64,000 bases of DNA from an uncultured Gemmiger sp. (GTDB lineage: Bacteria; Bacillota; Clostridia; Oscillospirales; Ruminococcaceae): NCBI GenBank assembly GCA_944388145.1, contig CALXHQ010000004.1:124001-188000 (forward strand). The letters run 5' to 3'. A program made the position numbers and the translations under genes. Within the stretch, counting starts at the first letter, position 1. Each line of letters starts with the position of its first letter. The notes beneath the pieces are model-generated. The model was not told the origin of the DNA. It saw only the letters and a program-made list of their open reading frames with translations, and did not search any database. This document shows positions 1-8,135 of the stretch, in pieces.

Positions 1-940
1 CAAACCCGGTGTTGAACAGGTAGATCGGCGTGTGGAAAAAGCGGGCGGCCTCCTTGCGCAGCAGGGCGGCCATGGCCCCGGCGCTGCGCTGGGCGGTCAT
101 GCGGTACTGTTTGCGGGCGGCGCGGGCGCCCATCCGGGTGAGCAGCCGCCGGTAGCTCCGCCCCAGCAGCAGAAGAAACAGGGCCGCGGGCAGGACGCTC
201 AGCGCCAGGGTCCAAAGCAGGGCGGGCAGACTGCCGGTGCAGGCGGCGCCCATCTGTCCGAACAGCCACAGCGGCCCCGAAAGGACCCCGGCCAGCCCGT
301 CGGCCACGCCCTGCTCCGACAGCATGCTGGAGCGGGTAAACAGGTTGATACCGATGGACAAGGCAAAACAGCCCAGCACCACCAGCCCGTAACCCAGGTT
401 GGCCAGCAGGGCATTGTGGCGGCTGTGGCTGGCCAGCCAGGTGATGGCCCAGCCCACCAGTGCTGCCAGCAGCGTGGGGATCAGATTGGCCGCCGGGACC
501 ACCAGCAAAGTGGGCAGCAGCATCGCCGGGCTGCCCGCCGCCGCACAGTAAAGCAGCATACCAGGCAGGATGGTCAGGCCGAAGGTGAGCAGATTTTCCA
601 GATAGACAGCCAGCAGACGGGCGGCAAGCAGCATGGAATCCGAGATGGGCAGGGCCAGCAGCAGATCGTTGTCCCGACCGCCGAACAGCACGCCGCCCGC
701 CCCGAAGGCGGTGAGCAGAAAGGCCATCGCCGCCCCCAACAGGCAGAGGATGCCGGGCACCAGCCCCAGCATACCCAGGGGCGCAAAGGCCATCACCAGC
801 ACGCCGCCAAACAACAGCGACAGCAGCACCGACAGCCCTGCCATCAGGCCGATGGCCAGCGCCGCCCCCGCTCTGCCCGGGGAGATGGATTTGAGCAGCG
901 CGGTCAAACTGACCCGCAGCAGTGCGCGAAAGGCTTTCAT
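1..940 (-). CDS. ABC-2 type exporter permease, 3' end outside window
   Basis: Membrane subunit of an ABC exporter. The frame starts at ATG 938-940 and runs off the left edge, so the C-terminus is missing. The N-terminus is MKAFRALLRVSL, followed by alternating hydrophobic helices; a GGRDNDLLLALPIS stretch is typical of ABC-2 permeases, where a short amphipathic segment follows the second helix. Its ATG overlaps the TGA of the ATPase gene by 4 bp, so the two are translationally coupled partners. The substrate cannot be read from the sequence. Family assignment is from topology and context, not from a diagnostic motif. Confidence 0.8.
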   Translation of the reverse strand, partial: MKAFRALLRVSLTALLKSISPGRAGAALAIGLMAGLSVLLSLLFGGVLVMAFAPLGMLGLVPGILCLLGAAMAFLLTAFGAGGVLFGGRDNDLLLALPISDSMLLAARLLAVYLENLLTFGLTILPGMLLYCAAAGSPAMLLPTLLVVPAANLIPTLLAALVGWAITWLASHSRHNALLANLGYGLVVLGCFALSIGINLFTRSSMLSEQGVADGLAGVLSGPLWLFGQMGAACTGSLPALLWTLALSVLPAALFLLLLGRSYRRLLTRMGARAARKQYRMTAQRSAGAMAALLRKEAARFFHTPIYLFNTGF

Positions 941-1659
941 TTTGCCGCCTCCTCCCGCTCCAGCTGGAGAAAGACCTCCTCCAGGTTGCTCTTGCCCACA
1001 ATCTCGGCGGTGGGACCCGCCTCGATCAGGCGGCCGTTTTTCAGGATGGCCAGCTTGTCACAGAGCTTTTCAGCCACCTCCAGCACATGGGTGGAGAAAA
1101 ACACCGCCCCTCCCTCGGCGCACAGCTCATGCAGCATCTGTTTGAGGGTGTAGGCCGCGCTGGGGTCCAGCCCCACAAACGGTTCATCCAGCAAAAGCAG
1201 CCTGGGGCGGCGGATCAGCGCCGAGACCAGGGCCAGTTTCTGCTTCATACCATGGCTGTAACTGCCGATGGGGCTGCCCAAGTCGCCGGTGAGGGCGAAG
1301 GCATCGGCATATTGGCGGATGCGCGCGGTGCGGGTATCCGCCGGGATGGCACAGATGTCCGCGACAAAGTTCAGATACTGGATGCCGGTGAGGAAGTCGT
1401 ACAGGTCGGGGTTATCGGGCAGAAAGGCCATGATCCGCTTGGCCTCCACCGGTTGGGTGCGGATGGAGTGCCCACCGATAGCGATCTCTCCCTCGGTGAA
1501 ATCCAGCACCCCCGCCACCGCGCGCAGTGTGGTGGACTTTCCGGCGCCGTTGTGGCCGAGAAAGCCGTAGATCTCCCCCGGGGCCACATGCAAAGTCAGG
1601 TCCTGCACGGCGTAGCGGCCGAGCGCATACTGTTTGGAAAAATGGTTGATCCGGAGCAT
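937..1659 (-). CDS. ABC transporter ATP-binding protein (exporter, CcmA/YbhF type)
   Basis: Cytoplasmic ATPase that powers the neighbouring permease. The 240-aa protein has Walker A GHNGAGKST at residues 35-43, signature SYSHGMKQ near 133-140 and Walker B LLLLDEP near 154-160, followed by the D-loop GLD. The start MLRINHF was chosen because GGAGGG lies 6 bases upstream; the frame stays open further upstream but has no ribosome site. It is the first gene of a two-gene operon behind the promoter at 1757-1785. The substrate is unknown; drug, peptide or lipid export are all possible. Confidence 0.9.
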   Translation of the reverse strand: MLRINHFSKQYALGRYAVQDLTLHVAPGEIYGFLGHNGAGKSTTLRAVAGVLDFTEGEIAIGGHSIRTQPVEAKRIMAFLPDNPDLYDFLTGIQYLNFVADICAIPADTRTARIRQYADAFALTGDLGSPIGSYSHGMKQKLALVSALIRRPRLLLLDEPFVGLDPSAAYTLKQMLHELCAEGGAVFFSTHVLEVAEKLCDKLAILKNGRLIEAGPTAEIVGKSNLEEVFLQLEREEAAK

Positions 1660-1756
1660 ACAAATCCCTCCTTGAGGACTGCTCCCCTGCCACCGGCCGG
1701 GGTGGCCGGTATGCACAGGGAGGCGGAAAATCCAGCGCCTTGGCTGAATTTTCCAC

Positions 1757-1785
1757 AGCATACACCCAGGCAGAAACTTTGTCAA
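1757..1785 (-). promoter_or_regulatory. Promoter of the ABC exporter operon
   Basis: On the minus strand TTGACA (1780-1785) is followed by 17 bases and TATGCT (1757-1762). It lies 98 bases before the ATPase start, which fits a vegetative sigma-A promoter with a short untranslated leader. Confidence 0.75.
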
Positions 1786-1845
1786 TAGTTTATCAAAGTT
1801 TTTACAACTGCTTTCTCCCTTTGCCGCCCCAGCCGGTATGCAAAA

Positions 1846-1886
1846 GGCGCGCTGCAGAAGAAACATCTGCAGTGCGCCCGCATTTT
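1846..1886. terminator. Bidirectional hairpin terminator
   Basis: A 12-bp stem (1846-1857 with 1867-1878, one G-T pair) has a 9-base loop. It is flanked by AAAA on the left and a T-rich stretch on the right, so it can act as an intrinsic terminator in both directions. It most likely ends minus-strand transcripts coming from rqcH. Confidence 0.6.
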
Positions 1887-2240
1887 TGTGGCAAACTACA
1901 ATATAAGTCGGAGATGAGCCGGGTGTTTTTCTCTGCCAGGCAAGGATATGCGCGTTATTTTTGCCATTCGGCGATGGCGGGCGTTCCTCTTTCGTCACCG
2001 AAAGGGGAACCGAGAAAGGTGCCACCGATTTCGACGCAGTGGACGCACGAGCAAAGGGTCTTCCCCTTTGCAATCCCGCCTGAGGCAAACAGGTGCCGCC
2101 CCGCCAACGGGCGGTGCCCGGCCTTACCTTGCAGGCCGGGGGATCGTTTCTCTCCCCCGCTCCTGCCGGTAGGTTTGTTACGGTATTTCGGTGTACGCAA
2201 GCAATCCCGGCGCTTTAGACTGTCAGCTCCCGGGCAGGGA
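1887..2240. other. Non-coding stretch with a row of hairpins
   Basis: No gene is visible in this 354-base gap. Between 1983 and 2140 there are four successive inverted repeats: 1983-1994 with 1999-2010 (12 bp, one G-T pair), 2051-2058 with 2064-2071 (8 bp), a CCGCCC/GGGCGG stem near 2098-2114, and 2117-2124 with 2133-2140 (8 bp). The density suggests a structured RNA or an interspersed repeat copy. I do not recognise a known family. Confidence 0.4.
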
Positions 2241-4031
2241 TTATTTTCCGCCGCTGGTTTTGCGGAACGCGGCCTCGTTCTGGCGCAGCTGTTCCTCCAG
2301 CCCGGGGCGGGGCGTGACGTAGACGGTGGTATACACCTCGTAGACGACCATGCCCGGCTTGGCACCGGCGGGCTTTTTGATGTTGCGCACCTCGGTGGTG
2401 TCCACCGGCACCTTGGCCCCGCCGCCCACGCTGGAGTGCAGCACCGCCAGCTCAGCGGCCTCCTCTTTGGTGGTGTCGGGGATGTCCTGCCCGTAGCTCA
2501 GCACCACCGTGTGGCTGCCGGGGGCTTTCTGCACATGGAACCACAGGTCTTTGCCGCGGGCGGTGTGCAGGGTGAGCTTGTCGTTCTGGGTGTTGTTGCG
2601 GCCCACCAGAATCTCGAAACCGTCGCTGGAGCGGTAGCGCAGGAAATCGGCGGGCTTTTGCCGCTTGTCCCGCTGCTTATAGTATTTCAGGTAGCCCTGG
2701 CTTTTCAGCTCAGCGCGGATCTCGTTCAGGGCGGCCTCGCCGGGGGCGCTTTCCACCTCGTACAGGACGGTGGAAAGGTACTCGATCTCGGCCTCGCCCT
2801 CCACCAGCAGCTTTTTCAGCATCTCGCCGGCGGTCTGTTTCTTTTTGTAATCCTTAAAGTATTTCTGGGCGTTCTCATTGGGGGCCAGGCGGGGGTCCAG
2901 CGGGATAGTCACATCCTCGCCGGTGTAGTAGTTCTGCACCGTCACCTGCCGGTCGCCCTTGTGGATGGCCCAAAGGTTTGCCTGGATCAGCTCGCCGTAC
3001 AGCCGCAGCCGGTCGGCCCTGGTGCTGGCGGCCTGCTCCTCCCGCCGGGCGGCCTGCTTGCGCACGGCCCGCTCATGCATGTTATGCACCGCCTTGTACA
3101 GCTCGCGGCTCTTCTGGCGCAGGCGCTCGGCCCGGTCCTTGGTGGCGTAGTAATCCTCCAGCATCTCGCTGTAAGTGGGATAGGTGGCGATTTTGGCCGT
3201 GGGGCCGTACTGCTGCGGCACAAAAAAGCTGAACTCGGTGGGCTTGTCAGTGCCGTCGGCCCGGGGCAGGCGCACCGCAGCGGGGGTTCCGCCGGCGGCG
3301 TGTTGTGCCTTCAGGTCATCGTAGGCGGCGGCCAGCACTCTTTTTTGTTCCCCGTCCAGCTCGTTGGCAAGCCGGGCGGTCTCGCCGTCAAAGGCCCGCC
3401 AGGAGATCTCCCGCATGACCACCGGTCCCACGCCGCCGATGCTCTTGGTCAGGGCATCCGCCGGGGGCAGGTCCCGCTGGCAGGCCAGCTGCACCGCCTC
3501 GGCGCCGGAAATGCTGAGGAAATCCGGCTTGGCGGGTTTGGGCGGCAGCGTGTAGGGCAGGCCGGGCAGCAGCTGGCGAATCTCGCTGTCCTCAAAGTCT
3601 ACCCGCTTGAGGGCGTCGATGATTTTGCCGTTCTGCACCAGGACCAGGTTGGAATAACGGCCCATCAGCTCGGCAGCCATGGTGTTGATAACCAGGTCGC
3701 CCATCTCGTTGGTGCAGCGGAAGTCAAAGTAGACGATGCGGTCCCCCGGTTCCATGTGGAGCCCCACCAGCCGCCCGCCGGTCAGATGCTTGCGCAAAAG
3801 CATGCAGAAGCCCGGGGGCGTGGCGGGATTTTCAAAGGTTTCATCGGTCAGGCAGACCCGGGCGGAGCCGCTGCGGGCCGACAGCAAAAGCCGGAAGGTG
3901 TCGGTGCGGCTGCGCAAAAGCAGCAGCACCTCGTCCCGGGTGGGTTCAAAGATTTTGTCGATGCGGGCATCCAGCAGGCGGCTGTTCAGTTCCGCCGTCA
4001 CCAGTGCCAGCGTTGCGGCGTCAAGCGCCAT
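2241..4031 (-). CDS. rqcH: Rqc2/NFACT family ribosome quality control protein RqcH
   Basis: RqcH binds obstructed 50S subunits carrying peptidyl-tRNA and recruits tRNA-Ala to add C-terminal alanine tails that mark stalled peptides for degradation. The 596-aa length matches the family. The N-terminus MALDAATLALVTAEL opens the NFACT-N domain, a charged coiled-coil region lies at roughly 290-440, and the NFACT-R domain sits near 470-565 with LVGRNNTQNDKLT and WFHVQKAPGSH. Older annotation calls this family fibronectin-binding protein. It lies 21 bp after the Nif3-like gene in the same direction and is probably co-transcribed. Confidence 0.93.
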   Translation of the reverse strand: MALDAATLALVTAELNSRLLDARIDKIFEPTRDEVLLLLRSRTDTFRLLLSARSGSARVCLTDETFENPATPPGFCMLLRKHLTGGRLVGLHMEPGDRIVYFDFRCTNEMGDLVINTMAAELMGRYSNLVLVQNGKIIDALKRVDFEDSEIRQLLPGLPYTLPPKPAKPDFLSISGAEAVQLACQRDLPPADALTKSIGGVGPVVMREISWRAFDGETARLANELDGEQKRVLAAAYDDLKAQHAAGGTPAAVRLPRADGTDKPTEFSFFVPQQYGPTAKIATYPTYSEMLEDYYATKDRAERLRQKSRELYKAVHNMHERAVRKQAARREEQAASTRADRLRLYGELIQANLWAIHKGDRQVTVQNYYTGEDVTIPLDPRLAPNENAQKYFKDYKKKQTAGEMLKKLLVEGEAEIEYLSTVLYEVESAPGEAALNEIRAELKSQGYLKYYKQRDKRQKPADFLRYRSSDGFEILVGRNNTQNDKLTLHTARGKDLWFHVQKAPGSHTVVLSYGQDIPDTTKEEAAELAVLHSSVGGGAKVPVDTTEVRNIKKPAGAKPGMVVYEVYTTVYVTPRPGLEEQLRQNEAAFRKTSGGK

Positions 4032-4052
4032 GGGGATTTCCCCCTCTCCTGA

Positions 4053-4799
4053 TTATAAATAGGTATACGGGTCGCGGTCGGTGTCGGCGGTGTCCACCTT
4101 CAGGCCGGGAAAAGCCCGCATCATGCGGCTTTTCAGCACGGCGGCTATGGGGTGCTCGGTTCCCCAGTGCCCCGCCACCACCAGACCGATGCCGCAGCGC
4201 CTAGCATCGCAGGCGGCATGGTGGTTGGCCTCGCCGGTGACCAGGCAGTCGGCGCCCAGGTCCAGGGCCTCCTGCCAGTAACTGCCGCCGGCGCCGCTGA
4301 CCTCGGCCACCCGGGTAACAGGGTGGTCTGCCTCCACATAGTGAACGCCGGGTCCCAGCGTGGTCTGGCAGAGCTGGGCCAGATGGGCGGCGGTGGTCTC
4401 ATCCACAGTGCCGATGCGGCCGCAGCCATCGGCAAACACAGCGGTATCCCGGATGCCCAGGATGTCGGCCAGCGTATCGTTGACGCCGCCCTCCGCCGCG
4501 TCCAGGTTGGTGTGCATACAGATGGCAGAGATGCCATGGCGCAAAAGCAGCGCCGGCACATCGTTCGCCGCAATGGTTTTCAGCGGCTGGAAAATGACCG
4601 GGTGATGGGCAACGATCAGCTCACAGCCCAGCGCGGCAGCCTCCTCCACCACCGGCGGGGTGATGTCCAGCGCCGTCAGTACCGCGGTAACCGGCCGGCC
4701 GGCATCCACCAGCAGACCAACATTATCCCAGCTTTGGGCCAATTCGGGCGGGGCGATGCGGCGCATCTCGGCCAGAATCTCCTGTACGGTTACGGTCAT
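4053..4799 (-). CDS. Nif3-like dinuclear metal centre protein (DUF34)
   Basis: Member of the Nif3/YbgI/YqfO family, toroidal proteins with a two-metal site; the physiological reaction is not settled. The 248-aa protein carries the signature WDNVGLLVD near residues 24-32, the metal ligands in IVAHHPVIF (62-70) and a C-terminal GHWGTEHP near 213-220 holding further His and Glu ligands. It lacks the PII-like insert seen in the longer Bacillus YqfO form. Its ATG overlaps the trmK TGA by 4 bp. Next to trmK is the usual Firmicutes neighbourhood for this gene. Confidence 0.9.
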   Translation of the reverse strand: MTVTVQEILAEMRRIAPPELAQSWDNVGLLVDAGRPVTAVLTALDITPPVVEEAAALGCELIVAHHPVIFQPLKTIAANDVPALLLRHGISAICMHTNLDAAEGGVNDTLADILGIRDTAVFADGCGRIGTVDETTAAHLAQLCQTTLGPGVHYVEADHPVTRVAEVSGAGGSYWQEALDLGADCLVTGEANHHAACDARRCGIGLVVAGHWGTEHPIAAVLKSRMMRAFPGLKVDTADTDRDPYTYL

Positions 4800-5482
4800 A
4801 TTTCTCCCTCCATCTGTTTCAATATTCGGATCAGTTCGTCCACCGCTTCCGCCTCCGGGCCGGGGGCCAGGCCGCGGCGGTACTTTTCCACCTTGGGGCG
4901 CTGTTGGGCCAGATACCCGGCCTGACCGGCCTGGCCGGCGGTCAGGCCGGTCAGGCAGAACCAGGCGCCGGGTGTGAATGTCCGGCCGTCAAACCGGGCG
5001 TTGACCACCGTGTACCACCGCCCTGCTGCCTGGCACAGGGTCTCACCCGCCAGGGCAAAGCCCCGCCGGGCCAGGCCCAGCCGCAGAATGCTGTGCTTGG
5101 TGGCCGGCACCAAAATCAGGTTGTAGGCCGGATCCTGCACCCAGGGGGCGGCGTCCAAAATTTCCAAAATTGTCTCGGCGCCCATGCCGGCGATGATCAG
5201 CTCGGTGGCCTCACCGGGCTTGAGCACCGAAAGCCCGCTGCCCAGCCGAAACTGCACCCGATCCGCCCAGGGGGCACAGGTGACTTTGGCCTTGGCCAGC
5301 GGGCCGGGACGCAGATCGCATGCAAAAACACGCGGGCAGCGTCCGCTGCCCGCGAGCCACGCACTAAGTTTGCCGTGATCACAGCCGATGTCCGCCGCCG
5401 GGTGCCCGGGCCGCACATAGGCGGCCGCAGCTGACAGCCGGGCGTCCAAACAGGGCGGCTGCGGGTTACTGCTTCTTGGCAA
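4796..5482 (-). CDS. trmK: tRNA (adenine22-N1)-methyltransferase
   Basis: TrmK uses S-adenosylmethionine to methylate N1 of A22 in tRNA. The SAM-binding motif ADIGCDHGKLSAWL is at about residues 30-43, and the family motif IIAGMGAETILEIL at 96-109. The start is uncertain: the annotated one is TTG at 5480-5482, overlapping the end of the upstream DUF1858 gene by 17 bp; a TTG at 5447-5449 would give LDARLSAAA and match the usual family N-terminus. Neither has a clear ribosome site, so translation is probably coupled to the upstream gene. The Nif3-like gene follows with a 4-bp overlap. Confidence 0.88.
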   Translation of the reverse strand: MPRSSNPQPPCLDARLSAAAAYVRPGHPAADIGCDHGKLSAWLAGSGRCPRVFACDLRPGPLAKAKVTCAPWADRVQFRLGSGLSVLKPGEATELIIAGMGAETILEILDAAPWVQDPAYNLILVPATKHSILRLGLARRGFALAGETLCQAAGRWYTVVNARFDGRTFTPGAWFCLTGLTAGQAGQAGYLAQQRPKVEKYRRGLAPGPEAEAVDELIRILKQMEGEI

Positions 5483-5675
5483 AGTAGTCGTTGAGCTGGG
5501 CGATCAGGGCATCCACGTCCACGCCATGGACGGCGCAGGCCTCGGCGACGGTCTCGCCATGGGCGGCCATGCAGCCCAGGCAGTGCATCCCGGTGGACAG
5601 GAAGATGGGCACGCAGCCCTGCTCGGGGTCGTTTTGCAGAATTTCGGCAATAATCGTATCTCTCTGGACAGTCAT
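5466..5675 (-). CDS. DUF1858 domain protein
   Basis: A 69-aa protein of the DUF1858 family (related to ScdA N-terminal and hybrid cluster-associated domains). It shows the family motif GMHCLGCMAAHGETV with Cys32-x-x-Cys35 and an additional Cys21, which suggests a redox or metal-binding role; the precise function is unknown. The start ATG at 5673-5675 has GAAAGGAA upstream. It precedes and overlaps trmK, so it is probably the first gene of the run DUF1858-trmK-nif3-rqcH. Confidence 0.85.
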   Translation of the reverse strand: MTVQRDTIIAEILQNDPEQGCVPIFLSTGMHCLGCMAAHGETVAEACAVHGVDVDALIAQLNDYFAKKQ

Positions 5676-5740
5676 GGGAAGATTCCTTTCTTGGATCGGT
5701 TCATCGGTTTTTGCGGCCGGGAAACCGGCACGCAGTCTTA

Positions 5741-8032
5741 TTATGTCGTAACCTGCCAGGTTGCATACAGGCTGTACCCTTGCAGGAGGACAAACGAGGT
5801 GAGACACAGCACGGCATACACCGCGCCGCGGCCGGCCGGGCGGCGGGCAAACCAGCGCCGGTTGGCGTTGAGCAGCACCAGCAGAAGCGGCAGCACCGGC
5901 AGCCAGTAACGGCCCTGCACGCCAAAGATGGTGGTGTAGTTGATGGGCGTCCAGTTCAGGGCGGCAAAGAAGGTCAGCCCCACCACGCACAGCGTCACCA
6001 GGGCAATGCCCGCTTTGCCCCGGCCGGACAGCGGATTGACCACGCGGGGGGTGCCGTCGGCGGGGAGAGCCGCAGCGGCCAGCGCCGCCAACAGCCCAAT
6101 GCCCAGCAGCCAGCTGACCTCCACCCGGTAGACGATGGGCTCGCCCAAAGCGGTGCCCAGCACCCCTTCCAGCCAGAGGGCCCCCTGCTCCGGGAGCGAG
6201 CGCAGCAGCAGCTTGAGGGTGGCCGGCAGATTGCGGCAGACGTACCCTGCCGAGAAGGTGTAGATGGAATCGCCGTTGGGCTGGATGCTGTCCACCAAAT
6301 CCTCCGGCGTCAGGCCGCCCCACATATGGGTCAGGTTGTACAGCACCACCGGTACAGCGACAACCACACCGGAGATCAGCACCCCGAAAAAGATGCGCCT
6401 GCCCAGCGGGCGCCGCCTTACCAGATAATATACAACGGCAAGCGCCGCCACGGCTGTTGCCAAGGCAACGGCACCGCGGGTCAGGCCAACGCTGTCCACA
6501 TCGCGGGTGGCGTAAAGCAGCGCCCCCAGGTTGGCCTGCATCCAGCAGAACCCGGCCAGCGCCAGCGCCAAAATTTTGACCAGACTGCCCGCCTGCAGCC
6601 GCACCGGTCCCAGGGCAAGCCGCCGGGCATAGGGTGCCGGCCGCCAGTCCAGATTTTCGCTGGGGATCAGCAGGCAGAGCAGCACCACCGGCAGATAGAT
6701 GGCCTTGGCCGGCCCGGTCAACGCAGCCAGCGCCAGCAACAGCAGCAGCTGCCCCGGCGCGGCGGCCCGCTGCCGCAGCGCCAGACAGAGCGCCGCATAG
6801 CAGAACACCAGCCCCAGAACCATGGCGTCGGCGGAAAGGCTGCCCGCCAGCTGCAAAGCCATGGGCAGCAGCGCCGCCGCGGCAAACAGCCATTTTTGCC
6901 CCGGATGGGCCAGCCGCACAGCCAGCGCGGCCAGCAGCAGATAGACCAACAGGTTACCCAACCGCCCCAGTGCCAGCATGGCAAAAAAGCCCAACCCCAG
7001 CAGGCGGGCCAGGGCAATGCCGGCCACCTGGCCCAGATATAGCCACGGGATGCGGCCGGTCATATCGGTGACAATGCCGGTGGGGGTGTCGGGGATACCG
7101 CCTCCCCCCTGCCAGAAGTGTTCCCCCATTGTCTTGTAGGCAAACACGCCAATGTCGCCGGTCTGGTTCAAAAAGTAGGGGGCGTCGCAGGCGCGCACCA
7201 GCACGCTGCCGTCACCGGCCAGGGTGGGCTGCCCCAGCAGGCTGCCGGCCAGCTGGTAGGCCACCGACAGATGGGTATACTCGTCCGGGGCCACCAGCGG
7301 CGGGGTGACGCAGACAAATGCCGCCCCCAGAAGCGCACCGCCGGCCAGCACCGCCAACGCCGGGCGGGCCGTGCGGCCAAACAGCAGCCAAAAGCTGACC
7401 ACCACCGCCGCCAGGATCAGCATGCCGGGCACAAGCAGCATCCGCCCGGACCAGTTTTCGGAGTAATCCACCACATATTGCAGCGCAGCAGTGGCATCCA
7501 GCGGGCCGCCGGCAGCGGCCAGGGCCATGTTCCCTACCTGGATGTTGCTGGCCCACAGCCCCAGCGGCAGGTCCGCGTCGGCGCCGTCCATGTCGGCATA
7601 CCAGATGTGCAGCGTCACAGCGGCGGCGTCCTCGGCCCGATAGGGTTCGGTGAAGATGATGGTTTCAAAGGTATTGTCCCGGATATCGATGCAGTTCATC
7701 GTGCCGGCGGTCAACGTGTCGCCCTGGGGGGATTCCAGCGCCACATGCAGCACACCGGTGGCAAAGGCATGCTCGTAATTGGTCAGGTTCAGGCGCACGC
7801 CGTACAGCCGCTGGCCCGCCTGCAGGCTGATCTGCTGGGTCAGTCCCCCCTGTGCCGGGATGGCCACAGTGCGGGCGTAATCGTCGTTGACAATCTGATA
7901 CACCGGCTGGTTGTCCACCCGGTCGGCCAGGTCATAACGCACCCACAAAAGCGCCAGGGCACAGACCGCCACCGCCGCCAGCCATACAAGCCATAGGCGG
8001 CGCCGGTACAAAAATGCCTTGACCTGTTCCAT
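5741..8032 (-). CDS. DUF2142 family polytopic membrane protein
   Basis: A 763-aa membrane protein. An N-terminal helix (about 14-31) is followed by a roughly 160-residue extracytoplasmic segment and then about 11 further hydrophobic helices. The motif VAPDEYTHLSVAYQL is the acidic loop typical of the DUF2142 and related GT-C glycosyltransferase-like proteins. It is therefore a candidate transferase or flippase for cell-surface glycans; no substrate can be named. GGGGGAG lies 8 bases before ATG 8030-8032. A second GT-C-like protein lies just upstream on the same strand, so they may form one transcript. Confidence 0.75.
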   Translation of the reverse strand: MEQVKAFLYRRRLWLVWLAAVAVCALALLWVRYDLADRVDNQPVYQIVNDDYARTVAIPAQGGLTQQISLQAGQRLYGVRLNLTNYEHAFATGVLHVALESPQGDTLTAGTMNCIDIRDNTFETIIFTEPYRAEDAAAVTLHIWYADMDGADADLPLGLWASNIQVGNMALAAAGGPLDATAALQYVVDYSENWSGRMLLVPGMLILAAVVVSFWLLFGRTARPALAVLAGGALLGAAFVCVTPPLVAPDEYTHLSVAYQLAGSLLGQPTLAGDGSVLVRACDAPYFLNQTGDIGVFAYKTMGEHFWQGGGGIPDTPTGIVTDMTGRIPWLYLGQVAGIALARLLGLGFFAMLALGRLGNLLVYLLLAALAVRLAHPGQKWLFAAAALLPMALQLAGSLSADAMVLGLVFCYAALCLALRQRAAAPGQLLLLLALAALTGPAKAIYLPVVLLCLLIPSENLDWRPAPYARRLALGPVRLQAGSLVKILALALAGFCWMQANLGALLYATRDVDSVGLTRGAVALATAVAALAVVYYLVRRRPLGRRIFFGVLISGVVVAVPVVLYNLTHMWGGLTPEDLVDSIQPNGDSIYTFSAGYVCRNLPATLKLLLRSLPEQGALWLEGVLGTALGEPIVYRVEVSWLLGIGLLAALAAAALPADGTPRVVNPLSGRGKAGIALVTLCVVGLTFFAALNWTPINYTTIFGVQGRYWLPVLPLLLVLLNANRRWFARRPAGRGAVYAVLCLTSFVLLQGYSLYATWQVTT

Positions 8033-8135
8033 CCTGGCTCCCCCTTTGGCGGCCGCTGCGCCGGCCTGCCTGTTTGAATTTTGATTCTTTGCTATTCTAG
8101 CATGTCAACGCAAAAAGTGCAACCATGGCCGGGCG

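Noticed and set aside
1740-4052. Long plus-strand open frame (770 codons) opposite rqcH
   Set aside because: It is antisense to a clearly conserved gene, has low-complexity Gly/Val/Leu/Gln composition and no ribosome site; this is a GC-skew artefact.
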